The notes under the pieces: generated by a model
What the model saw: the letters and a program-made list of their open reading frames with translations, nothing else
Database searches by the model: none
Told to the model about the DNA's origin: nothing
Made by a program: the position numbers and the translations under genes
From: Acanthosepion pharaonis
Lineage: Eukaryota > Mollusca > Cephalopoda > Sepiida > Sepiidae
Length of the DNA: 64,000 nucleotides
Direction: 5' to 3'
Assembly: GCA_903632075.3 (NCBI GenBank)
Contig: CAHIKZ030000058.1
Span: 87,501-151,500, forward strand
Shown: positions 10,481 to 19,775 of the stretch, piece by piece
Layout of the letters: every line of letters starts with the position of its first letter
Position numbering within the stretch: the stretch's first letter is position 1

Positions 10481-10880
10481 AGGGTTCGGTTCGAAATTCC
10501 AATCAGGAATTAAAAAAGGCCAGAGCGTATAATCGCCAAAACGACGTAAATATGGCAATAAAGATGAGGGAAACACTCCGAACAATGTAAATAATGTAAA
10601 TAATTCCAATACCAATATAGACATAACCTGAGGAATGCCGAAGCGTAAAGCGGCCGAAACGTCGTGAATATGGCAATAAAGATGAGGAAACAGTCCGAGC
10701 AATGTAAATTATGTCAATAATTGCAATAACTCATCTCAGAAATATAGACTTAACCTGAAGAAGGTCAAAGCGTAAAGTGGCCGAAATGTCGTGAATATTG
10801 GAATAAAGATGAAGACAGCAGTCCGAATAATGTAAATTATGTCATTAATTGCAATAACTCATCCCAGATATATAAACAGA
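10481..10880 (+). repeat. Tandem monomers of about 125 bp with hammerhead-like cores
   Basis: Three tandem monomers carry a common core: CTGA(A/G)GA, a potential stem-loop closed by GGCC-type words, GAAAC (or GAAAT), then GTCGTGAATAT. The cores are at about 10504-10548 (decayed), 10628-10668 and 10755-10794. Each monomer continues with GGCAATAAAGATGAGG, CAGTCCGAATAATGTAAAT and ..ATATAGAC. The core layout (CUGANGA, helix II, GAAA) is that of the hammerhead ribozyme. An unpaired A before helix II and the very short GAAAC-GUC segment are departures, so activity is uncertain. Confidence 0.6.
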
Positions 10881-11159
10881 TACGAACTTTTTAACGTCAA
10901 TTTTCGATCGGGTTTGGTGAACGGGACAAAGCACCTAGATGTCGTTGTTCTCAATGTCATAATGAGAAGCCTGCTGCTGTAATTTGATTGGTTCTTCTAC
11001 GGAAAAAAAAAAAAAAAAAAAGGACATATGATGTTGGATGTTTCCTAGGAAGAACATACTAGTATTTTCGATAGAAGTTTTGTTAAACATAATTCAAGCC
11101 AACGGAAAGAAACAGGTTCCAGCCATCCTGCCTCACGCTAACACATTACCGTCGTTGTG

Positions 11160-11480
11160 TTAAACCGTCGCACTAAAGCAGTGTGTGTGGGAGGGCGTGG
11201 TGTACACTTATTTCCATTGCTAAACTATATTTTTCACTCATCGAAAACTGTCTCAGGTTTTATTTACATTATTTTTATGCAGTATATTATCGCCATCTTT
11301 GTTGTTATTATCATGACGTTTCAACCATTGTGTCCCCCCCGGGCTTCATCAGGTGCATGACGAGAGAGGTAACCTTCAGAGAATTTCTAAGTGAACCACC
11401 GTAGATCAAATTAAGGGTTCAATTCGAATGTATATCGATCTAAATAACCTACAGGAAATTCTGAACTAAACACTTTATTT
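11160..11480 (-). repeat. Decayed relative of the hammerhead-like monomer family
   Basis: On the minus strand about 11360-11311 reads CACCTGATGAAGCCC, a G-rich loop, then GGTTGAAACGTCATGAT. It is followed by ATAATAACAACAAAGATGGC and a TTACATTATT-like relic, matching the 125-bp monomers. Helix II (AGCC with GGTT) would be fully paired in this copy. The rest is decayed. Confidence 0.5.
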
Positions 11481-11569
11481 AATCTACGGGTTTAGGCTGT
11501 TCTCGTCGCACTGCTGATAATGAAAATTTCCGTCTCTTCGAAATTAAATAAAAAATTACACATAATTAA

Positions 11570-11735
11570 CATAAGAAAGAGCGTGTTGAAATGTCTAGGG
11601 CACATAAAGAGAAAGGAAGGAAGGATTAGAAAATTTGACACTCACGGGATATATTGAAGACAAAAAGGACAGAGAAAAGCAGGACATAAGCTGCTTAGCG
11701 AGCTGGTGTAAATGGTTGGCAGCAAACACATTGGG
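11570..11735 (+). pseudogene. LINE C-terminal fragment (IEDKR..G type)
   Basis: Across frames the plus strand encodes LKCLGHIKRKEG and then a segment resembling GYIEDKRDRGKQ, a signature seen near the C-terminus of many animal endonuclease-RT type non-LTR retrotransposons. The related fragment at 40.6 kb encodes KHIEDKRERGRSREIYQKSL. Frameshifts and stops are present; only about 160 bp remain. Confidence 0.5.
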
Positions 11736-12465
11736 GGTATTTTTTACGGCATATCAACCTCAATGGGTTATTTAATGCAGACAAGATTCCTACGATAGGT
11801 TCGTATGAATAGAATATGCATGGTAATACAGGTTTTATTGATCTTTTATTTGTAAAGAGGGTTTTTATCACGAGTCAAATGTATTGCTGGTAATATATTT
11901 TTTCAAATGTGTATTGCTGATCTTTTTAATATAAAAATCTATTTTTATACTTTCATACTATTTTGAAAGGAGGCTGGAGTAATGGATAGCGGCTCGGATT
12001 GAGGTAAACGGAGAGCCGAGTTCGAATTCCAGTCGAATCCATTATACTCACTTACGTGTTAATACACTTGGGAAAGTTATGAATCCTCTTCTTCTCCCCC
12101 CAGCTATGGGTAAATAGCAGAATAGATCGGGTTCCCTAGCCATGGATGGCAATTGGTCTACCGCAGAAAGAAATGGCAACCAAGTTCGGGAAAACATCTG
12201 CCTCGTCAGTCATGTATCGAAAGATACATGATCGCCTAACCGTTTATCACGCATGGCATATAAATGACTGAGCAGTTTTGGAGTTAACTGTTTTCCCATA
12301 GCTGGGACCCTAACAAGTGCTACCACCTCGGATCAGGGTGGACCTGGAAGAAAAGCAATTAAGAGGTGGTTGCACTCTCCTCAAAACTTCACGATCAAAG
12401 ACCTTGCTGCCGGATGTAGTTCATCGTCATATTCACGATGAGAGATTAGGAGAGATAGCAAAAAG
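11735..12465 (+). repeat. R-A family copy 2, split by a tRNA-SINE
   Basis: The 5' part (GGCATATCAACCTCAATGGG, TTATTTAATGCAGACA) lies at 11750-11965. The 3' part (CCCATAGCTGGGACCCTAAC, GGATCAGGGTGGACCTGG, CCTTGCTGCCGGATGTAGTT) resumes at about 12295. SINE copy 2 sits between them at 11971-12272. Confidence 0.8.
11971..12272 (+). mobile_element. tRNA-derived SINE copy 2
   Basis: Same blocks as copy 1: GGAGTAATGGATAGCGGCTC, GAGTTCGAATTCCAGTCG (B-box-like), GGATGGCAATTGGTCTACCG, GAAAGATACATGATCGCCTA, and GGCATATAAATGACTGA at the end. It is inserted in R-A copy 2. Confidence 0.9.
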
Positions 12466-12627
12466 AGAAAAAATTATTAAGATCCATGATCGTCCACGTC
12501 CTGAAGGAACACGGCACATCAAAGAAGGAGGAGGAGGCGGAGGAATTAGATACTTGTATAAATAAAGGTTCAGCGGAATGATTCATAATCTTTCAGTCTC
12601 ACCTTAAGTGAAAGTTACTCTAAGAAA

Positions 12628-13032
12628 AAACAAACTACGGCTTAGCAATTGTGTTGGCTACCTGGAGATAGCGAATAAGGAGTATAAAGATTATAAAGAT
12701 CATTCTGTGGGAGTAAGCCCATCACCCCATTGGGAAAGAGGAACCTGTAGAAAACAGAAAAAAAACATAGTCTCTTGATCCTAGCAAGCGAGCAACAAGC
12801 CTCCCCACCCCACCAAAAAAGAAAAAAAAAACATGTAATCAGGCTTATGTTCAGATACAGATGTTTGTTTAGTTATATCTAAACACACAAGTATTCGCAT
12901 ACTGTGAGTTAATGTACCTATATTTTATATAAAGGAGCCGGAAACAATGATAGACGTTACGACCGCATATTTTTCCAGATATAATTTCTGCTACTGTATA
13001 TGCTCATATTAATGGTCAATTTAGTCTGATAA

Positions 13033-13070
<38 letters not shown>
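12628..13070 (+). repeat. Left arm of large inverted duplication
   Basis: 443 bp starting AAACAAACTACGGCTTAGCA and ending in (ATCT)n. It is the reverse complement of 13269-13698. I see only about four differences outside the microsatellite (for example CATTCTGTGGGAG against CATTTTGTGGGCG), so identity is about 99%. No coding content recognised. Confidence 0.93.
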
Positions 13071-13071
<1 letters not shown>

Positions 13072-13119
13072 GTTAACCTTTCTTTTCTAATCTATTTGTG
13101 TGTCTGTCTTGCCTCTCAT

Positions 13120-13122
13120 CGG

Positions 13123-13215
<93 letters not shown>

Positions 13216-13270
13216 ATTTCATACATTTCTGCCTTAGACGATTCGTATCTATCTATTGTTATTTTTTTAT
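13120..13270 (+). repeat. Direct repeat X, copy 1, with (ATCT)n
   Basis: CGGATCTATC, a run of ATCT units, AATTTCATACATTTCTGCCT, TAGACGATTCGTATCTATC, then GTTATTTTTTTAT. The same sequence with fewer ATCT units follows the right arm at 13699-13813, so copies of X flank the inverted arm on both sides. Confidence 0.92.
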
Positions 13271-13698
13271 AGATAGATAGATAGATAGATATTATCAGAC
13301 TAAATTGACCATTAATATGAGCATATACAGTAGCAGAAATTATATCTGGAAAAATATGCGGTCGTAACGTCTATCATTGTTTCCGGTTCCTTTATATAAA
13401 ATATAGGTACATTAACTTCACAGTATGCGAATACTTGTGTGTTTAGATATAACTAAACAAACATCTGTATCTGAACATAAGCCTGATTACATGTTTTTTT
13501 TTTCTTTTTTGGTGGGGTGGGGAGGCTTGTTGCTCGCTTGCTAGGATCAAGAGACTATGTTTTTTTTTCTGTTTTCTACAGGTTCCTCTTTCCCAATGGG
13601 GTGATGGGCTTACGCCCACAAAATGATCTTTATAATCTTTATACTCCTTATTCGCTATCTCCAGGTAGCCAACACAATTGCTAAGCCGTAGTTTGTTT
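13271..13698 (-). repeat. Right arm of large inverted duplication
   Basis: Reverse complement of the left arm, starting in (ATAG)n and ending GCCGTAGTTTGTTT. It sits exactly between the two copies of direct repeat X. Confidence 0.93.
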
Positions 13699-13701
13699 CG
13701 G

Positions 13702-13758
<57 letters not shown>

Positions 13759-13813
13759 ATTTCATACATTTCTGCCTTAGACGATTCGTATCTATCTATT
13801 GTTATTTTTTTAT
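13699..13813 (+). repeat. Direct repeat X, copy 2
   Basis: Same as 13120-13270 but with about 14 ATCT units instead of about 23. The non-microsatellite part is identical as far as I can read. Confidence 0.92.
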
Positions 13814-13892
13814 TTTGACCTTAAAATCATACTGAGGTATTCCGAAATGCTTCATAGACTTTAAACCATCTTATGACTACATATATTACATG

Positions 13893-13895
<3 letters not shown>

Positions 13896-13978
<83 letters not shown>
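13896..13978. repeat. (TA)n(GT)n compound microsatellite
   Basis: About 27 TA units run directly into about 13 GT units; further diluted GT repeats continue to about 14030. Confidence 0.95.
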
Positions 13979-13980
<2 letters not shown>

Positions 13981-14183
13981 TTATGTATGTATGTTTTGTG
14001 TGTGTGAGTGTGTGTGTGTTGAATACGTGTGTTGAAATTCACGTTATATTCCTTCCTGTTTGCTTATGTAACATAAATTTCTTTTCTTTGCGTCTACTGA
14101 ATATCAAAAAGCAAGCAAGAAGTAAAAAAAAAAAAAAAAACGACTTTACTTTTCCTCCTTCCATTTGTCGTCTTTGCAAAACG

Positions 14184-14222
<39 letters not shown>

Positions 14223-14223
14223 T
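14184..14223. repeat. (TTTC)n microsatellite
   Basis: About ten TTTC units. Confidence 0.95.
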
Positions 14224-14596
14224 ATTCCCAATGAATCCTGAAAGATGTGAACTTCAGCCTCCATAGAAGCCTGCAGCAGCATCTAAGATGCTTTTTTCCT
14301 CTCGTCGATCGATTCACCTCTGAACTTCTCATCGCCTCGACGTATCTCAACTGAAACATTACATTTTCAGTCGACGACATTCTCTACCGACGCTCGAGTC
14401 ATTACTTCAATGCGTATAAATATTCACAAGACATAGCAAAGGTTATTGGAATCAGATGAGTCCGGATTAAAGAATTTTCTTGTAAAAGCGTTCTGTTGTG
14501 TTTTTTTCAAATGCCTGACACACCTTGTACAAACATCATATTTATTGAATTTTGGTCGATTAATTTAGCGCCACATCAATTCCTTGTTGAATTTTT

Positions 14597-15400
14597 ATTA
14601 CAATAATGTTCACCCTGTACAAGGTTCAAGATTCACTCGAGGTAGAGGTTTATAGAGTAAGAGGCACAGTGGGAGAGATAGCATTTAAGCCTAGACATGA
14701 AAAGGTTAAGATTGTAATAATCGGGGAAGCATCCTCTCGGAAGCAGCGATTCTCGGGTGAAGCTGATCGAGTGGGATTTACGTCCCTCCAATGCAATACG
14801 AAGGGAATGAGGGTTGTTTGCTACAATGTTCGTGGCATGACGGGTCTTAACCATGAAGGTTAGAACAGGTGGAACTAAAGAATGTAATTCGTCTGGACGC
14901 TTTTCATAGAAATAGCGACATTGCAGCTAGAGGTTTGCAACGTTTCGCCTGTAATAAAATAGCTAAAGTGTAGAGAATAATTCATTTCCCACAAGGAGAT
15001 GGGAAAGCCTTTGGACTCCATCAAGACTTCATGGTGAAGAGGACAGCTTCTGCTCGTATATGGCAGCAATACTCCATTTTCGGCCTGATTTAGCTCTTGT
15101 AATGGTGGAGGATATCAAGAGAAGTCAGGTACTTATTTTTCCAGTAATTTTAACCGTATGTACAAGTTCCACTTGGGATATGGATTGAGTTTACGTTTCC
15201 AATAGTCGCTTAAGGTAGGGGGCCTCCCTGAAACAAGCTTCAGGGTCCGCTTGGTGGTGATGCAACATTACTAGTTTGATTTTCAAGACATTGAATGTGA
15301 TCAGCCATTTTTTCCCCATTGAGCTTTTAAAGCTAGGTCAGATGAGAGATCAGCCGCCAAGCTCTTGTAATCTTGAGCTTTGGAGGTGCAGCCATATTAT
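14597..15400 (-). pseudogene. LINE C-terminal fragment (CR1/L2-like)
   Basis: Minus strand. The 14854-14633 frame has RESLLPRGCFPDYYNLNLFM, matching the family's C-terminal 'LPxxCFPxxYDLxxFK' segment. The segment near 15310-15220 encodes a decayed 'WLITFN..KTKLV' like that at 28.5 kb. It shares many blocks with 27.96-28.6 kb (GGGGAAGCATCCT, GAAATAGCGA, CTCTTGTAATGG) and is heavily frameshifted. Confidence 0.72.
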
Positions 15401-15490
15401 TTACTATCTAATATAAAAACAAAATCACATTGTGTTAATAGCCATAGGCCTATCTTACACTAGAGACATGAAGTTAGATATAGGTTCTAT

Positions 15491-15555
15491 TTACAACTAA
15501 TTTAAACAGAATGATATTATTGAAAATAATGTAATTCTGTTTAAATTAGTTGTAA
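15491..15555. repeat. 65-bp near-perfect palindrome
   Basis: TTACAACTAATTTAAACAGA and its reverse complement TCTGTTTAAATTAGTTGTAA form the arms around a short AT-rich centre. A third partial copy of one arm (TTAAATTAGTTGTAA) follows at about 15566. It could be a tiny MITE or a replication-slippage palindrome. Confidence 0.85.
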
Positions 15556-15589
15556 GTAAAAAAATTAAATTAGTTGTAACGATCAAACA

Positions 15590-16260
15590 ATATAAGGCTC
15601 AAGAGTCTGTCAAAGTAGAGTTACTGAATAATACGAATTCTATGTAGAAAGAAAAAAGGAAACATCACGAGGATGTGTAGGATAGATAATAGTTGACCCT
15701 GCATTTGAAGAGGTTAAATTGTAGTGTTGGAGGAAGCATCCACACCGGAGACTATTGCACAGAGAAGCGGTGCTTGTGAAGGAGCTCTTTGAGCGGAAGT
15801 TTCTTCTTACAAGTGGAGTACGATGAGAATGTGAGTGAATTGACCTTGTGGACGTAGCAACACGGGTCATAGCTCTGACTGTCTGGACGAGTGGAACTAA
15901 AGAATAAATCTTGTCAGAACATTTTCTATGGAAATAGCGATATATAGAAGCGATTGGCTTATGACGTTGAAAATCTAGGGAAGGAGCTGTAGAGTGGAAA
16001 ATGAATCACCCAAACTACAAAGACCCGTCAACGATTGTGAACACTGCTATGATTGGAAAGTGAGGATTGTGTAGCTCCAGTCTAAATATGGCAGCAATGC
16101 GACATTTCTGGTTTGATCTGACTCTTGTAAAGATAAACCATGGCACATGGAATCGTGTACTTCCTGGATCGGTACAAGATATCGACTCTTTCTCCAGAAT
16201 CCTTGGCGATGGATCGTGCATGTAAGTTCCGATTTGGTACAGTTTACTAAAGACTAAAAC
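15590..16260 (-). pseudogene. LINE C-terminal fragment (CR1/L2-like), second copy in a row
   Basis: The minus-strand frame 15870-15640 contains ASLCNSLRCGCFLQHYNLTS, the same C-terminal motif as in the preceding fragment. The 16210-16080 part encodes KSQIKPEMSHCCHI in another frame, equivalent to KSTIRPCMEYCCH of the copy at 1.1-2.0 kb. Same orientation as the neighbour. Confidence 0.7.
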
Positions 16261-16579
16261 GATCTGCTATAAAAACCGACACTAACTGGGTTGATACTCA
16301 CGTCCACAAGAATCACCTTAACCCTAGAACACTAACCATCAATTAAAGTTACACCACTACTCACAATGGGTATATCGTACCCGATTTTGAAAATATCGAA
16401 AAAAAAATTAAATATAAATCTTTATTTGAGATATTTTATATGCAGGCACTTCAAACTTTGTACTTTGAGGTAACATTAATAGAAACTGAAAAACATGTTA
16501 TTTAGGTAAGAAAATCAGGTACTGAAAATTGTAATTAAAAATAGGAAAATTTGAGCTGGGTACTATATACCCATGGTGA

Positions 16580-16629
16580 GTGTTTTAGCATTAAGGAAAG
16601 ACTGGCAACACGAGAGGTTATAATTAAGC

Positions 16630-16723
<94 letters not shown>

Positions 16724-17025
16724 TAATAATTAATACTTTCAGTTGTAGTTGGAGTCCTCCGTTTGAGAGGAAAAGTTTCCGGTGGACATATTGAAGGCTT
16801 CCCTGGTAGCCCAAGCCATAAAGAAATTTAAAAAAAAATGTTCTTACAAGTACAGCTCACGCTTTACGAAGAGTTTTATCTATGTAAAATATCTGCGATC
16901 TTTGGTTGTTTATTTTTCAATTTTTTAACAAAAATGTTCAGTGGAAAATGTCATGATTCCATTTCTGACCTTTGTTTTCTGGTTGGGACAAGAAAGGAAA
17001 TGAGTATACAACAGAAATCAAAGGA

Positions 17026-17062
<37 letters not shown>
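16580..17062 (+). pseudogene. LINE 3' terminal region with (AAT)n tail, copy A
   Basis: Begins after an (AAT)n tract (16629-16722). The plus strand encodes SVVVGVLRLRGKVSGG followed by FPGSP, a decayed version of the C-terminal 'VVVGxLGxIxK...IPGSP' segment of a non-LTR retrotransposon family. The 3' UTR (TTTATCTATGTAAAAT, TTCAGTGGAAAATGTCATGA, CAACAGAAATCAAAGGAAAT) ends in an (AAT)n tail at 17026-17061. Confidence 0.75.
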
Positions 17063-17063
<1 letters not shown>

Positions 17064-17194
17064 CCAGGCATGTTGATTTGAAGATAAAATAGAAAAAAAG
17101 AGAGTAAACCTTTGATCGGCCGTGTCCATTTATTACGAAGATACAAGCATGGAGCTGAAAGAAGAGAACTTACCCAGTAATGATTCATTGAAGT

Positions 17195-17405
17195 TTCAAT
17201 TCTGAAGGATTTTGAATATGAAGGTCACTATCATATACCAGATGCCATTGGTTTACTTGGTACAGTGACTGACAGAATAAAGACATGGATAAAGAAAAGT
17301 GGCATTGATTGCTCAGTGGAACTGTTAGAGAAAGGAACTGTCTTCGGGATGATAAGAATAATCCGAAATAGAATCGTAGAAAGATTGGTTTACACTTAGC
17401 TTGCT
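17195..17405 (+). pseudogene. LINE C-terminal fragment
   Basis: The plus strand encodes RIKTWIKKSGIDCSVELLEK and then GTVFGMIRIIRN. The second part resembles the C-terminal 'LQKxxLLGTAxIxRKxL' helix of non-LTR retrotransposons of the same broad class as the neighbouring copies. Short and flanked by AT-rich sequence. Confidence 0.4.
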
Positions 17406-17462
17406 GGTTGGGGCCTGCTACCCATGCCTTAATTACCAGATATTATGTTATATTATATCAGA

Positions 17463-18180
17463 TAATAATAATAATAATAATAATCTTGTATCAGGTTGCG
17501 CGGTAATGGTACCGACTGAATATAAAACACGGCACGACAGAGTGGGTCATTATCTGCACTGGGAAATCTGCAACACTTACGGATAGGAAACTGCAAGAAA
17601 TTTGTAAGAACACCACCCAGACCCGGTTACGGATATAAGACTTGTAACAATTTGATGGAACTTTACAATACACCACAGACAGAATAATCAAACCTAATCG
17701 CCCTGACATTCGTGACTAGTGACCGCAAAGACAAAATGTGCCTCCTTATTGAGATGACAGTCCCAGCAGACTGCAATGTATCTTTGAAGATTTTTTATCA
17801 AAATACAAGGACCATGAAATCGAAATCTCAAAAACGTGGCGCGTGAGGACATTAACAATTTCAGTTGTAGTTGGAGACCTCGGATTTATTAGAAAAGATT
17901 CCAGTAAACGCATTAAAGGAATCCCTGGTAGCCCATAACTTAAAGTAATATAGAAATTGTCCTCACAAATATAGCTCACACCTTAAGAAGGGCTTTATCT
18001 GTGTAAAATATATATGATTTTTTTTCAAAACTGCTCAGTAGAAAATGTCATGATGCCATTTCTAACCTTAGGTCTCTGGTCAGGAACCGGAAAGAAATGA
18101 GTGCACACCTAAAACCAAAGGAAATAAGATAAAAACAACAACATCATCAATAATAATAATAATAATAATAATAATTTTGA
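17463..18180 (+). pseudogene. LINE C-terminal region with (AAT)n tail, copy B
   Basis: Best-preserved of the cluster. Across several frames the plus strand encodes EYKTRHDRVGHYLHWEICNT, a decayed 'WDFTIHTDR' segment, DKMCLLIEMTVPADCNVSLK, KYKDHEIEISKTWRVRTLTI and SVVVGDLGFIRKDSSKR then GIPGSP. Their order is that of the C-terminal domain of a large animal non-LTR retrotransposon family. The 3' UTR matches copy A and ends in (AAT)n at about 18148-18176. Frameshifts and stops throughout. Confidence 0.82.
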
Positions 18181-18831
18181 CGAAAAGGAAACCGCAAGAA
18201 ACTTGCATGAACACCACTCTGACCTTGTTACAGAAACTGGACCTGTAACAATTTTATGGGACTTCAAAATAAACACAGTCCTATCTGCTCTCGTTCCAAG
18301 TCTTCTACAACCCCCTGCATCCTAGTGGCTTCCCGCCTTGCTCGGGGCGTAATACTTAAAAAAAAAAAGAGAGAACAATCATAGCTAATCGCCCAAGCAT
18401 CTTGATGAACAAACCAGAAGAACAAAATGTACTTTCTTATTGGCATGGCAGTTCCTTCTGGTTGTAATGCATCTTTGAAGAGCGTCAAAAAACTATCAAA
18501 ATACAAGCATCTTGAAGTCGAAATCTCCGAAATGTAGCACATGAGGGCATCAATAATTTCAGTTGGAGCCCTCGTATTGATTGGAAAAGGCTCCGATTTC
18601 CAGGTAGCCCATGCCTTAAAGAAATAAAAAAAATTGTACTCACTGTACACCTCACACATTACGAAGAGCTTTATCTATGTAAAATGTGTGTGATCCTTTT
18701 ACAAAAATGATCAGTAGAAAATATCAGGAAGCCATTTCTGACCTTATGTCACTGGATGGGATCCAGGCGGCTATGTGTATACAACAGAAATCAAAAGAAA
18801 TAATAATAATAATAATATTAATAATAATAAT
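18181..18831 (+). pseudogene. LINE C-terminal region with (AAT)n tail, copy C, split by another LINE tail
   Basis: Encodes ARNLHEHHSDLVTETGPVTI and LWDFK, is interrupted at 18281-18372, and resumes with KMYFLIGMAVPSGCNASLKS and KKLSKYKHLEVEISEM. The 3' UTR (TTTATCTATGTAAAATGTGT, CAACAGAAATCAAAAGAAAT) ends in (AAT)n at 18799-18831. Same orientation as copies A and B. Confidence 0.82.
18281..18372 (+). mobile_element. Very short CR1/L2-like LINE tail inserted in copy C
   Basis: About 90 bp containing CTAGTGGCTTCCCGCCTTGC and GGGGCGTAATACTTAAAA plus a poly-A run. It matches the extreme 3' end of the CR1/L2-like element at 42.1 kb. It breaks the reading order of copy C exactly between the WDFK and KMYFLI segments, which shows it is an insertion. 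Confidence 0.8.
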
Positions 18832-18839
18832 GGGATCAA

Positions 18840-19715
18840 TGTGGGGTCAAATTCCATGTCATCATTTTACAAATGACGTCATTTATACGACACGTGTGTA
18901 CTGGAATTGTCGTTGTTGCTTTATCTCGTATCCAAGAATTTAATTTCTTCTTTGATGATTGCTTCCTCTCTGATGATGATGATGTTGACTAAATCTCACG
19001 CCAATATGCAGGTTTAGAGCTAGAACCTTTCAGCTTCACTAAAACCTGCTCCCATCATTCCTTACCGGCTTTGCAGGTGTTGGTTGGAGGTGAACGAAAA
19101 TCAGAGTCGAAGAAAGTGCAGACGGCATGAATTTGTTTAAGTTGGGCCTCAACTTAGCCGAAAATGACCCACGCACTTGATTACATGTCCTTTCCCTATG
19201 GTACATGTGGAATGAGACATAGAGAATCTCGTTATGAAACTGCGGCGAACTGCCGCTGTTTTGATTTTGAGTGGCGCCTTCTGTAGCATGTTAGTCATGC
19301 GTAGCCATCTTTATCCGCTGGTTCAACCGTTGAGACATTTTGTAATCGTCATCCGCTTATTCCACCATTGCGGCCTTTTGGGTTGACCGCGTTAAATCTG
19401 GGTCCTTGTTTTGTAACGTTCCCATGCTGCCAGAAAGTAACCAGCAATATATCATCTAGCAAATTATCCACATTTATATTTTGATAGCATCTAAGATTGG
19501 CGAAGGTAATTGAAGAGAAACAAAACAAAACATAAACTTTGGACAGTTAATCCACAATTCGTTAAACTGTAAAATACAATAAAAGTTTATCATACATAAC
19601 TTGTATAGAAGAATTTTTGCTGCCTAAATATGTCGTAATCCCCAAATATATACATATATTATTAGGAGGATTTGATAATTATTAAGTAATTCATCGAGTC
19701 TCAACAGAATGCAGA
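18840..19715. other. No recognised gene
   Basis: Mixed-composition sequence with GATGATGATGATG at about 18970 and no identifiable frame or repeat. Possibly old repeat sequence. Confidence 0.4.
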
Positions 19716-19775
19716 AAGCAACAGACGGCCGTTTCACCCTATATTTGGGACACATCTACCGAGAATTGAAACCCT
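19715..19775 (-). ncRNA. Degenerate hammerhead-like motif (Schistosoma-type loop II)
   Basis: On the minus strand, from about 19760 to 19727, the sequence reads GGTAGATGTGTCCC, AAATATA, GGGTGAAACGGCC, then GTCTGTTGC. The GTCCCAAATA..GG..GAAAC..C.GTC layout closely follows the published schistosome satellite hammerhead. The CUGAUGA core is mutated (TAGATGT), so this copy is unlikely to cleave. Recognition rests on pattern, not a covariance model. Confidence 0.45.

Noticed and set aside
16563..16814. Poly-Leu frame resembling a signal or membrane segment
   Set aside because: It is the (AAT)n microsatellite read on the minus strand.
18264..18659. 131-codon minus-strand frame
   Set aside because: Antisense shadow of the plus-strand LINE copy C and the inserted LINE tail.
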